DNA of 64,000 bases. It comes from Ensifer sp. LC163. Its GTDB lineage: Bacteria > Pseudomonadota > Alphaproteobacteria > Rhizobiales > Rhizobiaceae. This document shows positions 25,745 to 33,018 of this stretch, piece after piece; position 1 is the first letter of the stretch; each line of letters starts with the position of its first letter. The translations under genes and the position numbers were made by a program. The notes below the pieces were generated by a model. It was not told the DNA's origin. It made no database searches and worked only from the letters and a program-made list of their open reading frames with translations. The stretch lies in NCBI RefSeq assembly GCF_001695855.1, contig NZ_MBSS01000002.1, positions 62,001 through 126,000 of the forward strand, written 5' to 3'.

Positions 25745-25766
25745 GGACACCGAGCGTTTGGTGTCC
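25745..25766 (-). promoter_or_regulatory. 5'-terminal hairpin of the afuA mRNA
   Basis: GGACACC and GGTGTCC form perfect 7-base arms around eight bases. From the sigma-54 site the transcript should begin at about 25767, so the hairpin would be the first structure of the mRNA, 19 bases before the start codon region. It may protect the 5' end or bind a regulator. Confidence 0.5.
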
Positions 25767-25778
25767 GATCTATCGAGA

Positions 25779-25793
25779 GCAAGCGCCGTGCCA
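25779..25793 (-). promoter_or_regulatory. Sigma-54 promoter of the afuABC-phosphatase operon
   Basis: Leftward strand reads TGGCAC-GGCGC-TTGC, an exact match to the sigma-54 consensus with correct -24/-12 spacing. It lies 54 bases before the afuA start. The adjacent regulator gene encodes a sigma-54 activator (GAFTGA motif), the protein needed to open such a promoter. Confidence 0.85.
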
Positions 25794-25844
25794 GACTGAA
25801 AACAGCAGGAGGTCAGGGGTTCATGGCTGCCTGATGGGTAGAGA

Positions 25845-25885
25845 CGGTAACAATCTAGCAGAATGGCCGGGTCAAATCGGTAACA
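25845..25885. promoter_or_regulatory. Paired upstream activator repeats CGGTAACA
   Basis: Exact 8-base copies at 25845-25852 and 25878-25885, 33 bases apart (about three turns), 52 and 85 bases upstream of the sigma-54 -24 element. This is the distance range of enhancer sites for sigma-54 activators. The second copy abuts the end of the regulator gene. Confidence 0.55.
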
Positions 25886-27226
25886 TCAGCCGGCCTCGCC
25901 ATCGTTCTGGGCGGCGATATCGAACTTGCGCATCTTGAGGTAAAGCGTCTTGCGGGAGATGCCGAGCGCATCGGCGGTTGCCCCGACGCGGCCGTCGTGC
26001 CTGGCCAGGCTGTCGAGAAGGATGGCGCGCTCAAGCCGGTCCATCTGCACCTCCAGAGTCTCGCGGCTTTGCGCTGCCCGGTCGCTATCGCGGTGGTCTT
26101 CAAGCCCGAGCACGAAGCGTTCCGCGACGTTGCGCAGCTCGCGAACGTTGCCCGGCCATGGCCTGCCATTGAGTTCGGCCAGCAGCTCGGCGCTCACCCG
26201 TGGCGGCGTCCGGCCCTGCCGCTTGGCGGCGAGCCCAAGGAAATGCTGGAACAAGAGGCCGACGTCGCCCTTGCGTTGGGCGAGCGGCGGCAGCTCCACA
26301 CGGGCGATGTCGAGGCGATAGGCGAGGTCTTCCCGGAAATCGCCCTTCTTCGCGGCCTCGTGCAGATCCGCTTTCGTCGCCGCCACGACGCGCATGTCGA
26401 CCGGCAGCTCGACGTTGGAGCCGAGCCGTTCGATGACGCGCTCCTGCAGCACACGCAGCAGCCGCACCTGGGCTGCAAGCGGCATCGATTCGATCTCGTC
26501 GAGAAACAGCGTGCCGCCGTCGGCGTATTCGATCTTGCCGATGCGCTTTTCGCGTGCGCCGGTAAAGGCGCCGGCTTCATGGCCGAAGAGTTCCGATTCC
26601 AGCATGGTTTCCGGAATGGCGCCGCAATTGACGGCGACGAACCGCCCCTTGCGTCCGCTGAAATCGTGGAGCGCACGTGCCGTCACTTCCTTGCCGGTGC
26701 CGGTATCGCCGATAATCAGCGCGTCGGTCGCCGCCGCAGCGATGCGCTTCAATTTCTCCCGCAGTGCAACCATCGGCGTGGAATGTCCGATCAGGCGCGT
26801 TTCCCAGCCGTCGTCTTCCACCGACAACCGCAGTCGTCGGTTCTCGAGCAGCAGGCGGCGATGGTCCCGGGCGCGGCGCACCGTCTCGATCAGATGCACG
26901 GGATCTGCGGGCTTCTCCAGAAAATCCCAGGCGCCGTCGCGCATGGCGCGAAGGGCCATAGGGATGTCGCCGTGGCCTGACATGAGGATGATCGGGATTT
27001 CCTGGTCGATCTTGCGCACGGCGGCAACCAGATCGAAGCCATCGTGATCCGGCATCCGCACGTCGGAAACGATGACGGCGCGGCTGTCGGCGCGAAGGCC
27101 GGCGAGCACCGATGTCACCGAACCGTGCGGCGATACGCTGAGGTCTTCCAGTTCGAGCACCTGACAGCAGGCTTCAAGCACGCTGGCATCGTCGTCGATG
27201 AGGATGATATCCGGGTCCAACGTCAT
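25886..27226 (-). CDS. pgtA: PgtA-like NtrC-family response regulator
   Basis: 446-residue sigma-54 activator. Receiver domain residues 1-120 with the phosphoacceptor D55 in VIVSDVRMPDHDG. AAA+ domain about 145-380 with Walker A GDTGTGKE, the GAFTGA loop that contacts sigma-54, and Walker B GGTLFLDEIESM. A Fis-type helix-turn-helix ends the protein (GATADALGISRKTLYLKMRKF). ATG 27226 overlaps the kinase stop by four bases. It is divergent in function but not in direction from the afu operon: its stop abuts the afu promoter, which it probably activates through the CGGTAACA repeats. Similar to PgtA of the Salmonella phosphoglycerate system. Confidence 0.88.
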   Translation of the reverse strand: MTLDPDIILIDDDASVLEACCQVLELEDLSVSPHGSVTSVLAGLRADSRAVIVSDVRMPDHDGFDLVAAVRKIDQEIPIILMSGHGDIPMALRAMRDGAWDFLEKPADPVHLIETVRRARDHRRLLLENRRLRLSVEDDGWETRLIGHSTPMVALREKLKRIAAAATDALIIGDTGTGKEVTARALHDFSGRKGRFVAVNCGAIPETMLESELFGHEAGAFTGAREKRIGKIEYADGGTLFLDEIESMPLAAQVRLLRVLQERVIERLGSNVELPVDMRVVAATKADLHEAAKKGDFREDLAYRLDIARVELPPLAQRKGDVGLLFQHFLGLAAKRQGRTPPRVSAELLAELNGRPWPGNVRELRNVAERFVLGLEDHRDSDRAAQSRETLEVQMDRLERAILLDSLARHDGRVGATADALGISRKTLYLKMRKFDIAAQNDGEAG

Positions 27227-29127
27227 TGCGGGCCTTTCAGGGATACGAGGAATTGCGTGCCGTGCGCACTGGTTTCGAGGATCGAGATCTCGCCGCCGAA
27301 GTCCTTGACGATGTTGTAGGAAATGGAGAGGCCGAGCCCGAGGCCGGAACCAACCGGCTTGGTGGTGAAGAATGGGTCGAAAACCGCGCCGATGTCGGCA
27401 ACAGCAATGCCGTTTCCGGTATCGCCGACGATCAACCGGGCATCGGTGCCGACCTGTCCTATCGTTGCGCTCACCTGCCGCACCGGCCTGCCTTTGACGG
27501 CGTCTAACGCGTTGCCGATGAGATTGACCGCCACCTGTTCGAGCCGCACCGGCTCGGCCATTACCATGACGGTGGCGTCCCCCTGCAGGCGCAGTTGCAT
27601 CTCGACAGCTTCTTCCTCGAAGCGGTGCTCTAGCAGGCTGAGCGCGTCGCGCACGGCGGCTGCAAGGTCGACGGGCCGCAACTGCGCGTCGGGCCGGCGC
27701 GCAAAGCGACGGATATGGCTGATCTGGTCGGCCATGCGTCCGGTCAATCCCTTCATCTTGTCGAGATTGAGCAACGCCTGCTCGCCTTTGCTACGCCCGA
27801 TCAGGGTCGTGGCACTGTGGATGTGTGCCCGAAGGGCTGCCAGCGGTTGGTTGAGTTCGTGGCCGATGCCGGCTGCCATCTGCCCGAGAGCCGCGAGCTT
27901 TGCCGACTGTATCAACTCGTCGCGCGTCTGGCGGAACAGGACCAGGGCATGGGCAAGATCGCCGAGTTCATCTGCTTCGGGTGAGGGGATCGCGGTTGCC
28001 GGGCGCCCGCTGCTGATCGCGCCCGCCGCTGCCGACAGAAGCCGGATGCGCGCCAGAAGATTGCGGTAGACGTAGAAGAAGCCGATCGCGGTTGCGAGCA
28101 GCACCGAAAGAATGGCGATGGCGACGAGCAGGCTGCGTCCGGTTTCGATCGCGGCGGCAGCGCGCTGTGCAGCTGCGGCGGCGCTGGCCTCTATCGCCAC
28201 CACTTCGGTTTCGATCCGGCGTCCGAGGTCGTCCACCAGGCGGCCGTTCTGGCTGGCGAGCTCGGAGAGTTTTGCCGCCTCGATCATTTCCGAGCGCTTG
28301 CGATTGGGGATGCCCGTCAGCACGTCTGACTGGTCGAGAATACGGCGCGCCAGTTGCCGAACGGTGATGCTGTCCGGCCAGTTTTCGAGACTGGCAATGC
28401 GGCTTGCGAGTTCGTCGGCACTGTCGCCGAGGAAGGCGTTGGTTTCCTGGATTTCCTCTTGCGTGGCGGCGTTGACGAGCCGGCCGATCAGCCCCGTCGC
28501 CAGGTTCGCCTGCGATACGGCCGTCAGCAACGCCTCGCTCTTTTGTTGTTCCGCGAGCGCTGCCGCCTCGTGCCCGTTGCGCGTCTCGGCTTCGATGTTG
28601 AAGCGAATGTCGTCGACGAGCGGGTCTGCCTCCTCAAGCAGGTCTGCCTGGACCCACCGCAGTTCGTCGATGTCGGAGCGCATCGCCTCGCGAAGGGTGA
28701 AGCGCTTGCCGGCAGCAAGGTCGATCTTGTCGAGGTTCTCGCCGATCGCTTCTGCCAGCGGCAGCAGATCGGTCGCATCCGACTTCGCGCCGCCTTCCCC
28801 AAGTAGCGAGCGCAACGTGGTGAGGCGAGCCGCGTAGCTGCTGCGGATCTCGTTATACTCGGAACGCGTCTCGGCACCGGCGAGAACCGTCGTAACCGAA
28901 CCGATGTCGGCGCCCGCCTTCGACAGCCGGGAGGCGAAAGCGAGTTGCGGCATCTGGTCTTCCGCGATCCGCGACAGTTCGCCGGACAGCCGCTCATAGG
29001 ACAGCCAGCCGACAAGGCAGGCGCCGACGGCGAGCCCGACGATCGCGACGAAGGCCAGGACGAGCCGCGCACCGATGCCGAACCGCCAGCGGCGCGCGGC
29101 GGAAGCAGGGGCCATGGCTGGGTTCAT
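27223..29127 (-). CDS. pgtB: PgtB-like membrane sensor histidine kinase
   Basis: 634-residue kinase. First membrane helix about 17-45, a long helical periplasmic domain (about 46-335) rather than a small PAS, second helix about 338-362, HAMP, then the phosphoacceptor H423 in GIGHELNQPLAALRAH and an ATPase domain with N-box LIGNALDAV, DTGNGI and GSGLGLGLS. The H-box form is that of the DctB/PgtB group. ATG 29127 overlaps the TAA of the pgtC-like gene by one base (TAATG), which fixes the start; the open frame continues further upstream inside pgtC. It should receive the signal from the PgtC-like periplasmic protein. Confidence 0.87.
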   Translation of the reverse strand: MNPAMAPASAARRWRFGIGARLVLAFVAIVGLAVGACLVGWLSYERLSGELSRIAEDQMPQLAFASRLSKAGADIGSVTTVLAGAETRSEYNEIRSSYAARLTTLRSLLGEGGAKSDATDLLPLAEAIGENLDKIDLAAGKRFTLREAMRSDIDELRWVQADLLEEADPLVDDIRFNIEAETRNGHEAAALAEQQKSEALLTAVSQANLATGLIGRLVNAATQEEIQETNAFLGDSADELASRIASLENWPDSITVRQLARRILDQSDVLTGIPNRKRSEMIEAAKLSELASQNGRLVDDLGRRIETEVVAIEASAAAAAQRAAAAIETGRSLLVAIAILSVLLATAIGFFYVYRNLLARIRLLSAAAGAISSGRPATAIPSPEADELGDLAHALVLFRQTRDELIQSAKLAALGQMAAGIGHELNQPLAALRAHIHSATTLIGRSKGEQALLNLDKMKGLTGRMADQISHIRRFARRPDAQLRPVDLAAAVRDALSLLEHRFEEEAVEMQLRLQGDATVMVMAEPVRLEQVAVNLIGNALDAVKGRPVRQVSATIGQVGTDARLIVGDTGNGIAVADIGAVFDPFFTTKPVGSGLGLGLSISYNIVKDFGGEISILETSAHGTQFLVSLKGPQ

Positions 29128-30518
29128 TATTGCCGCCATGGCTGCAGGTTTGCCGCCGGTCGTCCGACGGAGGACAGAAGCATTTCGGCTGTCGCCAGAT
29201 TCCGCTCGATCGTGGCGCGCAACCTCTGCGTCAGCGCGGTATGCGCCGGCGAGCGGGCAATGCTGCGCGGCCACTCGGCCTTGAGGGATTCGTCCGCGTT
29301 TTCGACGTCGCTTGCCGAAAGCGGCGGCGTGCCCAGCAGACGCCGGGCTCTCGCAAGCATGCTGCGCTGCTGCGCATCCTCGATCTCGGTTGCTTCCAGG
29401 TCCGCTACCCTCTTCCAAAGCCGGGCAAGCGTCGCCCGGCGGCGCACGATATAGTCGTCGAAGATCAGGTTGACGAGACCATAACGTCGTGCCGACAGCG
29501 CCGCGTCGAAACCGCTGTATTTCAACAGGCCGTCACCGCTTTCCTGCGGTAGCAGGCCCTTGTTGAGCGCCGGGTTGAGGGGAATGCGGGCCACGGCCGG
29601 CAGCAACAGCACCCTCTGGCCGTCTTCCGACAGAACGAAATCGATGAACCGCTCGGCAGCTCGAACATTGCGCGCCCGTGAGAGGATCGCGATGCTGGCC
29701 GGTACGAACACGGTGTCGGGCGGCAGGATGAACACGTTGCCCGCATCGGCGAAATCAGGCGCATTGGCGAGGAAGTCGATGGTGATGCCGATGCTGAAGC
29801 GCCTTTGGGCGACACCGGATGCAACACCGAAACTGCGGGCCGTGACGGTCGACAGATTGCCGCCGAGCTGGGACAGCATCGCCCAGCCTTTTTCCCATCC
29901 ATAGGTCTGCAGCAAGGCTTCGACGATCAGATGCGTCGTGCCCGACCGCGAGGGGGTGGTGATGCCGATCTGACCGGAATAGACGGGCTTCAGCAGGTCC
30001 TGCCAGTCTCGTGGCACCGGCAGCTTGTTCTGAGCGAGATAGGACTGATTGTAGACGAAGCCGTATCCGGAGAGAGCAAAGCCCAGGTAATAGCCCTCGG
30101 GATCGTTGACCGGATAGCCGAAGACTTTTTCGGCAGCCCCGGTGTGGCGCGGCGCAATCGGGCGCAGATCGCCGCTGCGCTTCAACAGCTCGAAAGCATC
30201 GGCGGCCGAGGCCCAGAATATGTCGGCCGGGACATCGGCTTTTTCCATGACGAAGCGCGTCGCGCTTGCCGTGTTGCGCTGAACGATCGACATGCGGATA
30301 TCAGGGTTCGCGGTCTCGAACGCCTGCCGAAACGGCTCGAAGAACGACGGCGGATACGAGGTGACGACCACCAGATCCTGTTTTTCGGCCGCCTGCGCAG
30401 CGGACACGAGCATGGTGACGCAGGCAAGAGCCAGCAGCCGCAATGCCGCAAGAATGACGAACCGGACCTTCAACACTTCACGCCACCACGACCAGCGCCT
30501 GCTCCCTTTGGGAAGCAT
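29127..30518 (-). CDS. pgtC: PgtC-like periplasmic signal-sensing protein
   Basis: 463-residue exported protein of the binding-protein fold. Hydrophobic signal at residues about 20-43 (cleavage after AAQA) after a long basic start; GGGAGGG lies about 11 bases before the ATG, somewhat far, so a GTG 14 codons downstream is an alternative. The body parallels the AfuA-type protein: DIFWASAADAFELL, GYPVNDPEGYYLGF, SRSGTTHLIVEALLQ, GGNLSTVTARSFGV, LNPALN. The tail has a helical region (ADLEATEIEDAQQRSMLARARRLL). It is coupled to a sensor kinase, not a permease, so it most likely binds the substrate and signals to PgtB. It appears to be a duplicated and re-used binding protein. Confidence 0.8.
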   Translation of the reverse strand: MLPKGSRRWSWWREVLKVRFVILAALRLLALACVTMLVSAAQAAEKQDLVVVTSYPPSFFEPFRQAFETANPDIRMSIVQRNTASATRFVMEKADVPADIFWASAADAFELLKRSGDLRPIAPRHTGAAEKVFGYPVNDPEGYYLGFALSGYGFVYNQSYLAQNKLPVPRDWQDLLKPVYSGQIGITTPSRSGTTHLIVEALLQTYGWEKGWAMLSQLGGNLSTVTARSFGVASGVAQRRFSIGITIDFLANAPDFADAGNVFILPPDTVFVPASIAILSRARNVRAAERFIDFVLSEDGQRVLLLPAVARIPLNPALNKGLLPQESGDGLLKYSGFDAALSARRYGLVNLIFDDYIVRRRATLARLWKRVADLEATEIEDAQQRSMLARARRLLGTPPLSASDVENADESLKAEWPRSIARSPAHTALTQRLRATIERNLATAEMLLSSVGRPAANLQPWRQ

Positions 30519-30687
30519 GCGCGCGCGGTCCCTCCCTCGTTGCCGTCATCCCGCGGGTTGATCCCGCCATCGGCCGACGGTTTACTCTGCTATGAAGACC
30601 GTGTCGCCGTAAACCCTGACGCGGCCTGTACACTGTTGCAAACGAGCCGCACCGGTTGTGCTTTGGCGGCATGGCTAGATTTCCTCG

Positions 30688-30716
30688 CTTGGCGGTTGCG
30701 GGCGATTCGCCTATAA
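30688..30716 (+). promoter_or_regulatory. Sigma-70-type promoter of the ABC exporter leader
   Basis: CTTGGC (30688-30693), 17 bases, CTATAA (30711-30716). This is near the S. meliloti housekeeping consensus CTTGAC-N17-CTATAT. Transcription would begin at about 30723, 28 bases before a short leader ORF. Confidence 0.65.
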
Positions 30717-30750
30717 CCCGACTTCCGGCAACAGATCAGGGAGGTTTCAG

Positions 30751-30795
30751 ATGCCAGCTTATTCTTTCTCCCTACGGGGCGGCGTGCAGTTCTGA
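30751..30795 (+). CDS. 14-residue leader peptide ORF upstream of the ABC exporter
   Basis: Reads MPAYSFSLRGGVQF then TGA. The ribosome site is strong (GGGAGG at 30739-30744, six bases before the ATG), much better than that of the exporter gene itself. It lies just after a good promoter and 186 bases before the exporter, with three stem-loops between. The peptide resembles the start of the exporter (FSLRGG here, FALRGG there), so it may be a partial duplication of that 5' end. Too short for family recognition; a regulatory leader is inferred from layout. Confidence 0.5.
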   Translation: MPAYSFSLRGGVQF

Positions 30796-30981
30796 AGTAG
30801 ACGCTTGAGAGCATTCGCGCTCTTTAGCTGTTCAAGTCAGGACCTGTTTCGCTGACTTTGGTCTTCCCTTGATGCGGAAGCTACCAATCCATTGATGCCG
30901 ATAGGAAAACCGTTTCCCTTTCTCGGCATGTTTCATTGATTAGAATTTTGAGGCCAGTGCTTTTGGCATTGGGCAATCGTT
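30796..30981 (+). promoter_or_regulatory. Structured 5' leader with three stem-loops
   Basis: Stem 1: AGAGC (30808-30812) with GCTCT (30819-30823), extendable by CTTGA (30804-30808) with TCAAG (30832-30836). Stem 2: AAGTCAG (30834-30840) with CTGACTT (30852-30858). Stem 3: ATGCCGA (30895-30901) with TCGGCAT (30923-30929), with an inner GGAAA/TTTCC helix. The extended form of stem 1 and stem 2 share bases 30834-30836 and so exclude each other. The exporter start has only a weak ribosome site (TTGGGC). Together with the leader ORF this looks like an attenuation or translation-control region. Confidence 0.5.
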
Positions 30982-32796
30982 ATGGCTTTTACTCGTTTCG
31001 CCTTGCGCGGCGGTGCGTTCCGCAGCGTTCTCGGTTTCACCTGGGTCCATTGGAAGCGCCAGCCGCTTCGCCTTTGCTTCATCCTCGGCGCCGTTCTGTT
31101 TTCGACGCTCGCGGATGTCTTGACGCCGCTTTACTCCGGTCGGCTTGTCGACGCGGTCGTGACCGGTGCTGCCTCGGACCAGGTGGCCTGGGATGCGGCA
31201 CTTGCAGCATTCTGGATGATGACGGCCCTGTCGCTCGGTGCCATCATTTTCCGGCATTTTACCTTCATGGGTGTCGTCGATCTGACGCTCAAGATGATGT
31301 CCGACATCGCCTCGGCGGCCTTCTTCCGCATTCAGCGGTTCTCGTCTGATTGGCATGCCAACAGCTTTGCCGGCTCGACGGTGCGTAAGGTGACGCGCGG
31401 CATGTGGGCGCTGGATCTGTTGAACGATACGCTGCTGATCGCGCTGTTTCCGTCGGTCATCATGCTGGTCGGCTCGACCACTCTGATGGCGTGGTACTGG
31501 CCGATGATGGGTGTCATCATCGGCGTGGGCTCGCTCATCTTCATCGCTGCAACGGTCACGTTGTCGCTGGGCTACGTCGCGCCTATGGCGCGCCTGGCCA
31601 ACAGCTGGGACACCAAGCTCGGCGGTTCGCTTGCCGATGCCGTCAGCTGCAACAACGTCGTGAAGGGCTTCGGGGCGGAAAAGCGCGAGGATGCCCGGCT
31701 GGTCAAGGTGCTGGCCAAATGGCGGGACCGCACGGGCCGGACCTGGGTCCGCGGAACGGTGAACGGAACGACGCAGGGCGCGCTGTTGCTCGTACTGCGG
31801 GCGGCGGTCATCGGCTTTGCGCTGTTCCTCTGGTCGCGCGGACAGGCAACTGCGGGCGATATCACCTTCGTGCTGACCTCCTTCTTCATCCTGCAGGGTT
31901 ACCTGCGTGAAGTGGGCATGCACATCCGCAACCTGCAGCGATCCGTCAACGATATGGAAGAGCTGGTGGACATCCACGCCCAGCCGCTCGGTATCGAAGA
32001 CAAGGCCGATGCAAAGCCGATCCGCATCACCGATGGCCGCGTCGAATTCAACGATGTGACCTTCCACTACGGCGCGCATCGCAAGCCGCTCTACGATCGG
32101 TTCTCGGTGACGATACCGGCGGGGGAACGTGTCGGTCTTGTTGGACACTCCGGCTCGGGCAAGACGACCTTCGTCAAGCTGATCCAGCGCCTGCACGACC
32201 TGAAGTCCGGCCAGATCCGGATCGACGGTCAGGATATCGCCGGCGTTGCCCAGGCTTCGCTGCGCCAGCAGATCGCGATCGTCCAGCAGGAGCCGATCCT
32301 GTTCCACCGGTCGCTTGCGGAGAACATCGCCTATGCCAGGCCGACGGCCACGCAAGCGGAGATCGAGAAGGCGGCAAAGCTTGCGAGCGCCCACGACTTC
32401 ATCACCGCGCTGCCGAAAGGTTACGGCACGCTGGTCGGCGAACGTGGGGTCAAGCTTTCGGGCGGCGAGCGCCAGCGCATCGCCATCGCCCGGGCCTTCC
32501 TGGCAGATGCACCGATCCTCATTCTGGACGAGGCGACCTCGAGCCTCGATTCGGAATCGGAAGTACTGATCCAGCAGGCGATGGAGCGGTTGATGTTGGG
32601 GCGCACAACCCTGGTGATCGCGCACCGGCTGTCGACCGTGCGCGCGCTCGACCGGTTGCTGGTGTTCAGCCACGGCCGCATCGCCGAGGAGGGCACGCAC
32701 GAGGCGCTGATCCGCCTCGACGGCGGCATCTACCGGGGGCTGTTCGAGCGGCAGGCGCTGGAACTGACCAAGGGCCTCGTGCTCAACGACAGCTGA
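30982..32796 (+). CDS. ABC exporter, fused membrane and ATPase domains
   Basis: 604-residue half-transporter that should work as a homodimer in the inner membrane. Six membrane helices lie in residues about 35-320; the ATPase follows with Walker A GHSGSGKTT at about 393-401, signature LSGGERQRIAIARAFL, Walker B ILILDEATSSLDSES and H-loop IAHRLSTV. It belongs to the MsbA/multidrug/Atm1 class; the exact substrate is not evident. ATG 30982 begins MAFTRFALRGG. Preceding DNA is an unusual structured leader with a short ORF, so expression is probably regulated after initiation. A composite palindromic repeat follows the stop. Confidence 0.88.
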   Translation: MAFTRFALRGGAFRSVLGFTWVHWKRQPLRLCFILGAVLFSTLADVLTPLYSGRLVDAVVTGAASDQVAWDAALAAFWMMTALSLGAIIFRHFTFMGVVDLTLKMMSDIASAAFFRIQRFSSDWHANSFAGSTVRKVTRGMWALDLLNDTLLIALFPSVIMLVGSTTLMAWYWPMMGVIIGVGSLIFIAATVTLSLGYVAPMARLANSWDTKLGGSLADAVSCNNVVKGFGAEKREDARLVKVLAKWRDRTGRTWVRGTVNGTTQGALLLVLRAAVIGFALFLWSRGQATAGDITFVLTSFFILQGYLREVGMHIRNLQRSVNDMEELVDIHAQPLGIEDKADAKPIRITDGRVEFNDVTFHYGAHRKPLYDRFSVTIPAGERVGLVGHSGSGKTTFVKLIQRLHDLKSGQIRIDGQDIAGVAQASLRQQIAIVQQEPILFHRSLAENIAYARPTATQAEIEKAAKLASAHDFITALPKGYGTLVGERGVKLSGGERQRIAIARAFLADAPILILDEATSSLDSESEVLIQQAMERLMLGRTTLVIAHRLSTVRALDRLLVFSHGRIAEEGTHEALIRLDGGIYRGLFERQALELTKGLVLNDS

Positions 32797-32843
32797 GGTC
32801 AGGCGCAAGCCGCAAACGGTGAAATGCACGGACGCCGGTACCT

Positions 32844-32948
32844 ACTGCATAATTCCTTAAATCGGAATCGATTTAAGGACAAAATTATGCAGCAGCTCAA
32901 AGTGTTACAGCGACCTTTGCGCGTCTAGATAGACGCGCGGCGCTGTAA
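32844..32948. repeat. Composite Rhizobiaceae intergenic repeat, two modules
   Basis: First module: CTGCATAATT and AATTATGCAG outer arms with CCTTAAATCG and CGATTTAAGG inner arms (32845-32892). Second module (32899-32948) is the AAAGTGTTACAGCG element also found alone at 4033-4081. It lies between the convergent ends of the exporter and flavoprotein genes. Confidence 0.75.
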
Positions 32949-33018
32949 GTGTGCCGGCGTCTTGCGTTTCGCTTTCCTTGGCCGGGGCGCCATCGATGCC
33001 GCCTTGTGAATGCGACAC

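Noticed and set aside
30940-32829. 629-codon open frame opposite the ABC exporter
   Set aside because: Mirror frame of a highly conserved exporter in GC-rich DNA; composition is Arg/His/Asp-rich with no family sequence and no ribosome site.
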